Below, in pieces: positions 9,525 to 17,771 of a DNA stretch of 32,108 nucleotides (position 1 is the stretch's first letter; each line of letters opens with the position of its first letter). Below the pieces are notes generated by a model. The model was not told the origin of the DNA, searched no databases, and was given only the letters and a program-made list of their open reading frames with translations. Source of the DNA: Alphaproteobacteria bacterium (GTDB lineage Bacteria > Pseudomonadota > Alphaproteobacteria > UBA6615); the NCBI GenBank assembly GCA_027297685.1, contig JAPUHN010000298.1, positions 1 to 32,108 on the forward strand, written 5' to 3'. The position numbers and the translations under genes were made by a program.

Positions 9525-10619
9525 TCATTCGTTCAGTAACTTTACCTTGAGGCCGTCCGACAGGAAGCTAACTCCTGCCGCCGCAATAACTTCGCCCGGT
9601 TGCAAGCCGTCATAGACTTCCACGTACCTGCCGGTGCCGGCGCGGACCTTGACCGGGCGTTCCTGTACCACCGAGTTCGCGGCATCGAAGACGTATACGT
9701 GCGACGATAGTCCGAGCGTTTGGCCCGATTGGTTGGCGGCGGCCAGGGCGGCAATGGGTATCAAAAAATTGGCGACGCTGTCCTCTCCACCAAGCAGAAA
9801 TTCCGCCTCGGCAGTCATACCCGGGCGTACCGACGCAGGCGGTTGGAGAAGCGTCGCTTTGACCGGGAAGGCATTGGCGGCCCCGGCACTGGAGCCGATT
9901 TCAGAAACCACGGCGCTGCAATCACAAGATCCGATGGACGGCAATACGACGGTTGCCGGCAAGCCCAGGTTAATCTGTTCGATAACAGTCTCTGGGATGC
10001 TGAGGGCAATCTGTAAGGCGCCCTCGGCGAATATTTCGAAAAGCGGCTCGCCGCGATTGATCTCTACAAAGGGGTCCACCGACCGCGCCGCGACGATGGC
10101 GTCGAACGGTGCGCGCAGGACAGTCTTGCCCAGGTCGCGGCGGACCCGGCTGAGTTTCGATTGCGCGATTTCGACGTCGTTCTTTGCGGTTTCGAAAGAC
10201 GCCTCCGCCTGGTCGAGCGCCGCTTGGCTGACCCATTTTTTCGCGAACAGGGTCTTTTGACGCTCCAATTCCAGCGATTTTTCCTTAAAGCCGGCGCGTG
10301 CGCTGCCCAAATCGGCTTCCGCCGTCTGCACATCTAATTTGTAGGGCTCGGCATCGAGCACCGCGAGTTCCTGGCCGGCGACGACTCGATCGCCGGTATC
10401 CACCAAGACCTTGGTCACGTTGCCGCTGACCTCGAAGCTTAGGCTGGAGGTATCCGTCGCTTCGACGACTCCGGGAAATTTTCGACTTCGTCCCGAGGCG
10501 TGCAGGGACACGGTGTAGGTCTTGATCGCCCTGATGCGTTCAGTGACCTCCGGCTCGTCTTCCTCGCAGCCGGCGAGCGCTAATGCGGCAAGGACTGCGA
10601 TGACAAGTGTTTTTCGCAC
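9525..10619 (-). CDS. RND efflux periplasmic adaptor (membrane fusion protein), likely lipoprotein
   Basis: 364 aa; N-terminal signal with lipobox LALAGC, SLSFEVSGNVTKVLVDTGDRVVAGQELAVLD lipoyl-like half motif, coiled-coil and C-terminal VYDGLQPGEVIAAAGVSFLSDGLKV; directly upstream of the permease. Confidence 0.93.
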   Translation of the reverse strand: MRKTLVIAVLAALALAGCEEDEPEVTERIRAIKTYTVSLHASGRSRKFPGVVEATDTSSLSFEVSGNVTKVLVDTGDRVVAGQELAVLDAEPYKLDVQTAEADLGSARAGFKEKSLELERQKTLFAKKWVSQAALDQAEASFETAKNDVEIAQSKLSRVRRDLGKTVLRAPFDAIVAARSVDPFVEINRGEPLFEIFAEGALQIALSIPETVIEQINLGLPATVVLPSIGSCDCSAVVSEIGSSAGAANAFPVKATLLQPPASVRPGMTAEAEFLLGGEDSVANFLIPIAALAAANQSGQTLGLSSHVYVFDAANSVVQERPVKVRAGTGRYVEVYDGLQPGEVIAAAGVSFLSDGLKVKLLNE

Positions 10620-10982
10620 AAACGGCCTATTCGTTCGGGTTTAAGGCATTACCGGAGCCGACTCAGCCGTCGCCGGATATGCGCCAATGCATCGTCGTAG
10701 CAATATGGGTGCAGAAGGCAGCCGGTGGTCTGCTGCGTTTCGCCTTGGGGTTGGCCGTTGCAGTGTCCCAGTGCGCAATTGCGCGCCGTGGAAGCGATTG
10801 GAACCAGTGCAAGATGCGCATAGATTGACCTGTCTTTGTTTCTGGTTTCACACGAACACTTCTAGATTGTTTCGCCATTGCCGAAGTGCGCATGGAACGC
10901 TATCGGTTATGGCGGTATTTGTCGATGTTCTGGACCGCCTGACCTGGTGTCCAAGGCGCACAACAGGGATCGGGGATAATCG

Positions 10983-12068
10983 ATGTCCGACGACGTAATA
11001 ATAACCGCCGATGCGTTGCGCGCGCTGACTTATGAAATAATCCGTCACGGCGGCAGCGAAGCCGCGGAATGCCAGATCGTTTCCGACCATCTGGTCGACG
11101 CCAACTTATCGGGCCATGACAGTCATGGCGTCGGTATCGTGCCGACCTATGTGATCAATCTTCAGAAAAATATGTTGCGTCCCAACACTGGCGTGACGAA
11201 CGTCCGCGACGATGGCGCGTTCCTGCAGTTCGACGGCGGCAAGGGCTACGGCCAACGGGTTGCCGGCGAGGCTATGTCGGCGGCGATCGAGCGCTGCCGC
11301 GAGACCGGCATCGTCGTTGCGACCCTCAAGAACGCCCACCACATCGGCCGTGTCGGCGCCTATGGCGAGATGGCGACGGCGGCCGGCATGATCTCGCTGC
11401 ACTTCGTCAACGTGACCGATCATTTCACCATCGTGGCGCCGCACCGGGGCACGGATTCGCGATTCGGCACCAACCCCGTTTGCATCGCCATGCCGACGGG
11501 AAATCCGGCGGAACCGATCATTCTCGATATGGCGACCAGTAAGGTTGCCATGGGCAAACTCCGGGTTGCCGACAACGCCGGGCGGCGGTTGCCCGACGGT
11601 ATCGTCATCGACGCCGACGGCGCGCCGTCGAACGATCCCGGGGTGATGTTCCGCGAACCGCGGGGCGCGCTGTTGCCCTTCGCCGAGCACAAGGGCTACG
11701 GATTGGCGTTGATGGCGGAACTGCTGTCGGGGACGCTATCCGGTGGCGGCACCATCCAACCGGCAAATGAGCGCCTCGACGGCATCATCAATACCATGAC
11801 CGTCATCGTCCTCGACCCGGCGCGCCTTGGCGACGTCGGGTGGATCCTTGGCGAGGTCGATGCGATGGCCGCCTTCGCCAAAGCTTCGCCACCGACGGAC
11901 CCTGATTTGCCGGTCCTGGTACCGGGCGAGCCGGAACGCCTGTCGCGCGCCGAGCGCAATGCCAATGGGGTGCCGTTGGACCGCGAGAGCTGGCAGCAAT
12001 TACTCAGCGCCGGCGAGACGCTTGGCCTTGGCCGTGCCGAAGCGTTAGCGATCGCCGGTGTTGATTAA
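10983..12068 (+). CDS. Ldh-family oxidoreductase (malate/L-lactate/ureidoglycolate dehydrogenase superfamily)
   Basis: 361 aa; GHDSHGVGIVP, KNAHHIGRVGAYGE, FGTNPVCIAMP, AEHKGYGLALMAELLSG signatures. Confidence 0.92.
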   Translation: MSDDVIITADALRALTYEIIRHGGSEAAECQIVSDHLVDANLSGHDSHGVGIVPTYVINLQKNMLRPNTGVTNVRDDGAFLQFDGGKGYGQRVAGEAMSAAIERCRETGIVVATLKNAHHIGRVGAYGEMATAAGMISLHFVNVTDHFTIVAPHRGTDSRFGTNPVCIAMPTGNPAEPIILDMATSKVAMGKLRVADNAGRRLPDGIVIDADGAPSNDPGVMFREPRGALLPFAEHKGYGLALMAELLSGTLSGGGTIQPANERLDGIINTMTVIVLDPARLGDVGWILGEVDAMAAFAKASPPTDPDLPVLVPGEPERLSRAERNANGVPLDRESWQQLLSAGETLGLGRAEALAIAGVD

Positions 12069-12329
12069 GCCGCACTGATTGACCTGATCGACACGCTCGC
12101 GGTCGCTCAACACCGCACCAGCCCGTGCCTGAAACCTGCGACCAGGTGCTATTGGACGGCGAGGCTCCATAACAATCAAAGGCACTTTGGTAAGGGTGCC
12201 AAAGGCCGTTCGCTGCTCCATAAAATACAGCTGTGATGATATTAAACACTATAATAATGTTATACAATTCCTATTGACTCTATAAACTATGTAATACATA
12301 TTTTTTTACGCTTTTAAATTTGTGATTCC

Positions 12330-13127
12330 ATGGTGTCAAATATGAACGCTTCCCACGTCACGGTCTCCGGGCTTAGCCATAGGTATCGGGCAACTCCGGC
12401 TCTCGACGGCATCGACCTCGATATCCCGGCTGGCCAACGGCTTGCTATCGTTGGACGCAGCGGCGGCGGTAAGTCGACGCTGCTCCATATCTTGGCCGGG
12501 CTGATCCGGCCGACCGCTGGCCACGTACAAATCGACGGTGAGACGGTCAGCGGCCCTTCGCCGCGCTGGAACGTCATGTTCCAGCAAGCCTCGCTCTATC
12601 CCTGGATGAGTGTGCGCCAGAGTGTTGAGCTCGGTCTGCGCTTTCTAAACCGTCGGCGCCAAGGCGATGCGATCGCCGAGCGATTGCTCGATCTGGTCGG
12701 GTTGGACGGCCTCGCCGACGTCAATGTGCAAAAATTGTCGGGCGGCCAACAGCAGCGGGTGGCGCTGGCGCGCTCGCTGGCGACCGAGCCGACTTTGTTG
12801 CTGCTCGACGAACCGTTTTCATCGCTCGACGCCTTGACCCGACACGATTTGCAGGACGCGGTTGGCCGTATTGTCAGCGACTTAGGCCTCACCATGGTGC
12901 TGGTCACCCACGACCTCGATGAGGCGATCGTGCTTGCCGATCGCATCGTCGTTATCGGCGAACAGCCCGGTCGTATCGTTGCCGACTTATTGGTCGATCC
13001 GACGCTATCCGACCGCCGCGACACCCACGCCATCGCGCCGCTGCGCGACAAGCTGCTGAGCCTATTTGGGGGGCAATCGGCGGGTGGTGGCGAACCCCAT
13101 CCACACCCTGCAAGGCACGCCGCCTGA
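12330..13127 (+). CDS. ABC transporter ATP-binding protein (nitrate/sulfonate/taurine type)
   Basis: Walker A GRSGGGKSTLL, signature LSGGQQQRVALARSLA, Walker B LLLLDEPFSSLD. The start may be the internal ATG at 12342. Confidence 0.94.
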   Translation: MVSNMNASHVTVSGLSHRYRATPALDGIDLDIPAGQRLAIVGRSGGGKSTLLHILAGLIRPTAGHVQIDGETVSGPSPRWNVMFQQASLYPWMSVRQSVELGLRFLNRRRQGDAIAERLLDLVGLDGLADVNVQKLSGGQQQRVALARSLATEPTLLLLDEPFSSLDALTRHDLQDAVGRIVSDLGLTMVLVTHDLDEAIVLADRIVVIGEQPGRIVADLLVDPTLSDRRDTHAIAPLRDKLLSLFGGQSAGGGEPHPHPARHAA

Positions 13128-13160
13128 TAACAGGCCATCTTCTGAAATAGGAACCTACCC

Positions 13161-14378
13161 ATGAACGATTTTTCCGATGACTCCGCTCTGCTTGGGCGCC
13201 GCGACATCCTCGACCTGCTGGCCGGAGGAGGGCTAGCCGCCCTGGCGGCCAGCTTGCCTGGCAAAGCCTTTGGTGCGTTGCGCAAGCCGGACGACGAGGT
13301 GGTGCGGATTGGCTACATCCCGATCACCGACGCCACGCCGCTGCTGGTTGCCCATGCCAAAGGATTTTTCCAGGACGAGGGGCTCGAAGTCGCCAAGCCG
13401 ACGCTGATCCGCGGCTGGGCGCCGCTCGTCGAGTCCTTCGCGGCGGGCAAATTCAACCTGGTCCATCTGCTGAAACCGATCCCCGTATGGATGCGCTACA
13501 ACAACGCCGTTCCGGTCAAGATCACCGCCTGGTGCCACACCAACGGCTCGGGTGTGGTCACCGGCAAGCATATCGACGCCACCAGTTTCGCTGACCTCGG
13601 CGGCAAGCAGATCGCCGTTCCCTTCTGGTATTCGATGCACAACGTGGTGCTGCAGATGGGCCTGCGTCACGCCGGCATTACGCCGGTTATCAAGCCCCAA
13701 ACGGCAAAGCTGGCGTCGAACGAGGCCAACTTGCTGGTCCTGCCACCGCCGGACATGCCGCCGGCGCTGGCGGCGCGCAAAATCGACGCCTACATCGTCG
13801 CCGAGCCGTTTAATGCCGCCGGCGAAATTCTAGCTGGTGCGCGGATGTTGCGGTTCACCGGCGACATTTGGAAAAACCATCCCTGCTGCGTTGTCGCCAT
13901 GCACGAGGCCGATACGGTGGAACGGCCGGAGTGGAGCCAACGCGTGACCAATGCGGTGGTGCGCGCCGAGCACTATGCGGCCGCCAATAAGCTCGAAGTC
14001 GCCCACCTGCTGTCGCGCGACGGCGCAGGGTATTTGCCGATGCCGGCCAAAATCGTTGAGCGGGCGATGACCCTTTACGATCCGGCGGTCTACGGTCCGA
14101 CCGGCGCGTTACAACACCCCGAGTGGCAAAACGGGCGCATCGATTTCCAGCCTTATCCCTATCCGTCGGCGACCAAACTCATCGTCAATGCAATGAACAA
14201 TACCGTGGTGAGCGGCGATACGACGTTTCTGAAAGGCCTCGATCCAAACTTCGTCGCCGAAGATCTGGTCGATTACCGTTACGTTCGCAAGGCGCTGGAA
14301 CGTTACCCGGCAGCCACTCTGCAGCACGGTATCGATCCGGCCAACCCCTACGAGCGCGAAGAGGTTATCGCCCTGTGA
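13161..14378 (+). CDS. ABC transporter substrate-binding protein (NrtA/CmpA/SsuA-like), probable Tat signal
   Basis: 405 aa; N-terminal LLGRRDILDLLAGGGLAALAASLPGKAFGA (twin-arginine plus hydrophobic stretch), VRIGYIPITDATPLLVAHAKGFFQDEGLEV typical of NMT1/NrtA-type SBPs. Confidence 0.9.
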   Translation: MNDFSDDSALLGRRDILDLLAGGGLAALAASLPGKAFGALRKPDDEVVRIGYIPITDATPLLVAHAKGFFQDEGLEVAKPTLIRGWAPLVESFAAGKFNLVHLLKPIPVWMRYNNAVPVKITAWCHTNGSGVVTGKHIDATSFADLGGKQIAVPFWYSMHNVVLQMGLRHAGITPVIKPQTAKLASNEANLLVLPPPDMPPALAARKIDAYIVAEPFNAAGEILAGARMLRFTGDIWKNHPCCVVAMHEADTVERPEWSQRVTNAVVRAEHYAAANKLEVAHLLSRDGAGYLPMPAKIVERAMTLYDPAVYGPTGALQHPEWQNGRIDFQPYPYPSATKLIVNAMNNTVVSGDTTFLKGLDPNFVAEDLVDYRYVRKALERYPAATLQHGIDPANPYEREEVIAL

Positions 14379-15217
14379 CGACGACCGTCATCCCGCTCGG
14401 CCCTTCTGCGAATCCGGATCTCGCTCCAAGTCCGCCTCGGCGCCAGATGGTAGCGCTGGCCCGCGGCGCTGGATTCGCAGTTGTTGGCATTGGGCTGACG
14501 CTCGGGCTGTGGTGGCTCGCCGGGTTATGGCTGGTGGCTAATCCCAACCTGGTGGCCTTTGGCGGTTTTGCACCCGGCCCGACTCTGTCCGCCCTGTGGC
14601 AAATAGCTCAATCCGGCTGGCTGTGGAACGCAGCCGGCGCCAGCCTGTATCGCGTCGGTGCCGGACTTGGCTGGGCCATTGCCGTCGGGGTTCCACTTGG
14701 TATTCTAATCGGCGGCTCACGCGCTGCCGCGGCCGTCTCACACTTACCCTTTCAATTTCTACGCATGATCAGTCCCTTGGCGTGGATGCCGGTGGCGGTG
14801 ATCGTTTTTGCAACCTGGAACGGTGCGATCATCTTCCTGATCGCCGCCGCGGCGATCTGGCCGATCGTGTTTGCCACCGCCAACGGGTTACGCAAAATCG
14901 ATCCCCACTGGTTCACCGTGGCCCGCAACCTCGGCGGGCGGGGTTTCGCCTTGCTGCGCGTTATCGTGCTGCCGGCAATCGCTCAGGACCTGTTAACCGG
15001 TATCCGGCTGGGGCTCGGCGTCGCCTGGATTGTGCTCGTACCTGCTGAATTTCTGGGTGTCACGAGCGGCCTCGGTTTTGCCATCAACGACGCCCGCGAC
15101 ACCTTGGAATACGACCGGCTTACGGCAATCGTCATCGCAATAGGTGTGATCGGGCTCGTTCTGGATGGATGCCTGCTGGCGATGATCCGCCGCTATCGTT
15201 GGCATTCCTCCGACTAA
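14375..15217 (+). CDS. ABC transporter permease (nitrate/sulfonate/taurine type, BPD-type inner membrane component)
   Basis: GTG start at 14375 overlapping the SBP stop (GTGA), in frame with ORF 14123..15217. Hydrophobic protein with the EAA-like loop region (ARNLGGRGFALLRVIVLPAIAQDLLTGIRLGLGVAWIVLVPAEFLG). Confidence 0.9.
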   Translation: MTTTVIPLGPSANPDLAPSPPRRQMVALARGAGFAVVGIGLTLGLWWLAGLWLVANPNLVAFGGFAPGPTLSALWQIAQSGWLWNAAGASLYRVGAGLGWAIAVGVPLGILIGGSRAAAAVSHLPFQFLRMISPLAWMPVAVIVFATWNGAIIFLIAAAAIWPIVFATANGLRKIDPHWFTVARNLGGRGFALLRVIVLPAIAQDLLTGIRLGLGVAWIVLVPAEFLGVTSGLGFAINDARDTLEYDRLTAIVIAIGVIGLVLDGCLLAMIRRYRWHSSD

Positions 15218-15257
15218 TATTTTTTCTTCTTCAACCCTGCCAAAAAGGAACATCACG

Positions 15258-15794
15258 ATGTCTGTTACCGAAGTTCAAACAACCCATCTGCTTCCCGTCG
15301 ACACCAAGGGTCTCGCCGACCTGGCAGAGGCCGGCAAGCAGGACCCCGGCAAGATCAACACACTCGCGGCCCGCACCGTTGTCGACAAACGATTCCGCTC
15401 GCTGACTTACGTGCGCGATTTAGAGCCCCTGGTGGTCGACGAGCCACCGCACTTGCTTGGCGACAATACCGCTCCCGCTCCTTCCGAGGTTGTGCTGTCG
15501 GCGCTCGGCGCCTGCCTGTCCGTCGGCATCCAGGCCAATGCCGCAGACCGCGGCATCGCGCTTACACGCATAGAGCTGGAGCTCGAAGGCGATATCAACA
15601 CCACCGCGGTTTGGGGCGTCGGCGATCTCGACGACGACAAGCGCCTGGGCTTTTCGGCGGTACGGGTGAAGATAAACCTCGAAGGCGACGCCTCTGACGC
15701 TGAGCTCGACGCGTTGGTCGCCGACGCAGATCGCTGGTCGCCTGTTGGCGGAACCCTGCGTAACCCGGTCGACTTGACCATAGCTCCAGTCTGA
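15258..15794 (+). CDS. OsmC-family protein
   Basis: 178 aa; DEPPHLLGDNTAPAPSEVVLSALGACLSVGIQANAADRGIALTRIELELEGDI: OsmC/Ohr fold signature with the conserved Cys in LGACLS. Confidence 0.9.
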   Translation: MSVTEVQTTHLLPVDTKGLADLAEAGKQDPGKINTLAARTVVDKRFRSLTYVRDLEPLVVDEPPHLLGDNTAPAPSEVVLSALGACLSVGIQANAADRGIALTRIELELEGDINTTAVWGVGDLDDDKRLGFSAVRVKINLEGDASDAELDALVADADRWSPVGGTLRNPVDLTIAPV

Positions 15795-15809
15795 CGCAGA
15801 GCTCATCTG

Positions 15810-16940
15810 GTGCCCGACGGCAACCCAACGCCATCGACATCGTCCGGGTCGCTTGACGCGACCCGGCGCGTTGTCGCTGAAAAGCTACATCCGCTTACGG
15901 TACGGATAGACCAGGACGGGCTGTATCCAGAAGAGGTGCTGCGCGACCTTGGGGTGGCTGGGGCATTCGGCTTGCATTTAGTGGCCCGTGGCGGGCCCGG
16001 CGATATGGCTGGGGCCATCGATGCGATGACGGCCGTTGGCGAAGAATGCCTATCGACGTCTTTCCTCATGTGGTGTCAGAACGCCTGCGCCTGGTATCTG
16101 GAACAGACCGAAAACGAGGCGTTGCGGGCGCGCCTGCAGGACGAAGTCGCGACTGCCCGCCAACTAGGTGGCACCGCGCTGTCGAACCCGATGAAGCATT
16201 TTGCTGGCATCGAGCCTCTACGCCTGTTCGGCCGGCGGGTAGCGGACGGCTACGTTCTCGATGGACAGTTGCCGTGGGTGTCCAATCTCGGCCCCGACCA
16301 CGTCTTCGGCGCGATATTCGGTGTAAAAAATGGCGGGCGCGAGCAGCACGTTATGGCGCTAATCGATTGCGCCGAGCCAGGTATTTCGTTGCGCCAGGAC
16401 GCCCACTTCACGGCACTGGAAGGTACCCGCACCTTTTCCGTCCGTTTCACCGAAGCATTCGTGCCCGATACCATGTTGCTCGCCGAATCCGCCGAAGCAA
16501 TGGTCGGCCGAATTCGCGCTGGTTTCGTTTTGCTGCAAACCGGGATGGGGATTGGCTTGGTGCGCGCCTGCCTTGATATCATGCGGCGGTCCGACCGGAC
16601 GCTGGAACATGTTAATCGTTTCCTCGACGACCGCCCCGACGATCTGGCGGCGGAGCTCGAAGCTGTCGATGCTACGATCCGCGACTTGGCCACAACGCCA
16701 ACCGAGCAATCACCCGATTACATGCGGTCCGTCCTGCAGGCCCGGGCCGATATCTCGACCCTGTCTCTGCGTGCCGCGACGTCGGCGCTCCTGCATGCCG
16801 GCGCCCGCGGTTATCTCCGTCAATCACCGGCTCAACGACGCCTTCGCGAAGCTCATTTTGTCGCCATCGTCACTCCGGCTCTCAAACACCTTCGCAGGGA
16901 ACTCGCACAGACGGCATCGGTTGGCGCCTATTCTCTGTAG
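15810..16940 (+). CDS. Acyl-CoA-dehydrogenase-like flavoprotein (SfnB-like/ACAD family)
   Basis: GTG start; 376 aa; FLMWCQNACAWYLEQ, GYVLDGQLPWVSNLGPDH, C-terminal GARGYLRQSPAQRRLREAHFVAIVTPALKHLRREL typical of ACAD-fold proteins. Confidence 0.83.
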   Translation: MPDGNPTPSTSSGSLDATRRVVAEKLHPLTVRIDQDGLYPEEVLRDLGVAGAFGLHLVARGGPGDMAGAIDAMTAVGEECLSTSFLMWCQNACAWYLEQTENEALRARLQDEVATARQLGGTALSNPMKHFAGIEPLRLFGRRVADGYVLDGQLPWVSNLGPDHVFGAIFGVKNGGREQHVMALIDCAEPGISLRQDAHFTALEGTRTFSVRFTEAFVPDTMLLAESAEAMVGRIRAGFVLLQTGMGIGLVRACLDIMRRSDRTLEHVNRFLDDRPDDLAAELEAVDATIRDLATTPTEQSPDYMRSVLQARADISTLSLRAATSALLHAGARGYLRQSPAQRRLREAHFVAIVTPALKHLRRELAQTASVGAYSL

Positions 16941-17022
16941 CGATAGCCAGATGGTCAGTGGATTATAGGGCGACCAATTTCAACGCAAGAAATTGAAGGC
17001 GCGTGCGCCCTGCATTGGGCTT

Positions 17023-17205
17023 CTAGGAATAAATTCCGATAGCGCCACCGACTACGGCGCCTAAAATTCCAGCGATGATGGCGACGTTTTCGTTGGGGAC
17101 GCCCGGATTTTCCTTACTGCGGATATCAAACATAGCGGCAAACGCGTGACCGAGAATGAAGCCGACAACCGCTCCACCTACTAGAAAAAGAATTGTTGTT
17201 TGCAT
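17023..17205 (-). CDS. Small glycine-rich two-TM membrane protein, unknown function
   Basis: 60 aa MQTTILFLVGGAVVGFILGHAFAAMFDIRSKENPGVPNENVAIIAGILGAVVGGAIGIYS; two hydrophobic glycine-zipper-like segments flanking a polar loop; the composition looks like a real membrane protein. Confidence 0.55.
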   Translation of the reverse strand: MQTTILFLVGGAVVGFILGHAFAAMFDIRSKENPGVPNENVAIIAGILGAVVGGAIGIYS

Positions 17206-17320
17206 AGCGTCTGCTTCAAGCTGGGTGGCAAGTATATCCGTTCAATCCGCACTGGGCCATCAGGCTTATTGCGCCTAATTCTCCTCCTCGTAAATGCTTG
17301 CAAGCAAGAGACGAAGTTCG

Positions 17321-17594
17321 GACTCATACCAAATCTCGCTAGTACGGACCCCTTTCATGGTGACGGATTGGCCCGCCCGGTCAGGCGCGCGGCACAGCGC
17401 GATGCGGGGCCATCGGGCAAGCCGCGCAACGCCGCCGGAGGGCCAATCCGCCCCACCGCAGGCCGCCATCCTTTGTCCGCCGGTGTCGTTGCGGGCCGCT
17501 TGCGGTGCCAGCACCGCGGCGCAACCCGCGCCTATCCGGCGGATAAAATATAGGCGGTGAAATGGGTCTGTATTAACGAGACTTGGTATTAGTC
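17321..17594. repeat. Structured intergenic element (MITE-like or structured RNA candidate) with 37-bp imperfect terminal inverted repeats
   Basis: 17321-17357 vs reverse complement of 17558-17594: 31/37 identical, no gaps. Internal IRs CGGATTGGCCC (17364-17374)/GGGCCAATCCG (17440-17450) and TCCGCCGG (17476-17483)/CCGGCGGA (17536-17543). Confidence 0.75.
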
Positions 17595-17771
17595 GCCATG
17601 CGAAATTGGGATTGCGATTGGTCATCGCGGCAGATTTGACCCAATGCGCACCTTCCAAGCGAAAATGCTGATTTGGCGGCGGACGGCTGGTAGTGCGTAG
17701 AAGAGAATGCGCCTAGCCGTTTCGAATGTATCATGGCACTGTTGCGGCGTTGTTTTTCTTCAGAGAATTTG

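Noticed and set aside
17275-17658. 127-aa ORF spanning the structured intergenic element
   Set aside because: Translation follows the repeat structure, with no recognisable fold; better explained by lack of stops in a GC-rich palindromic element.
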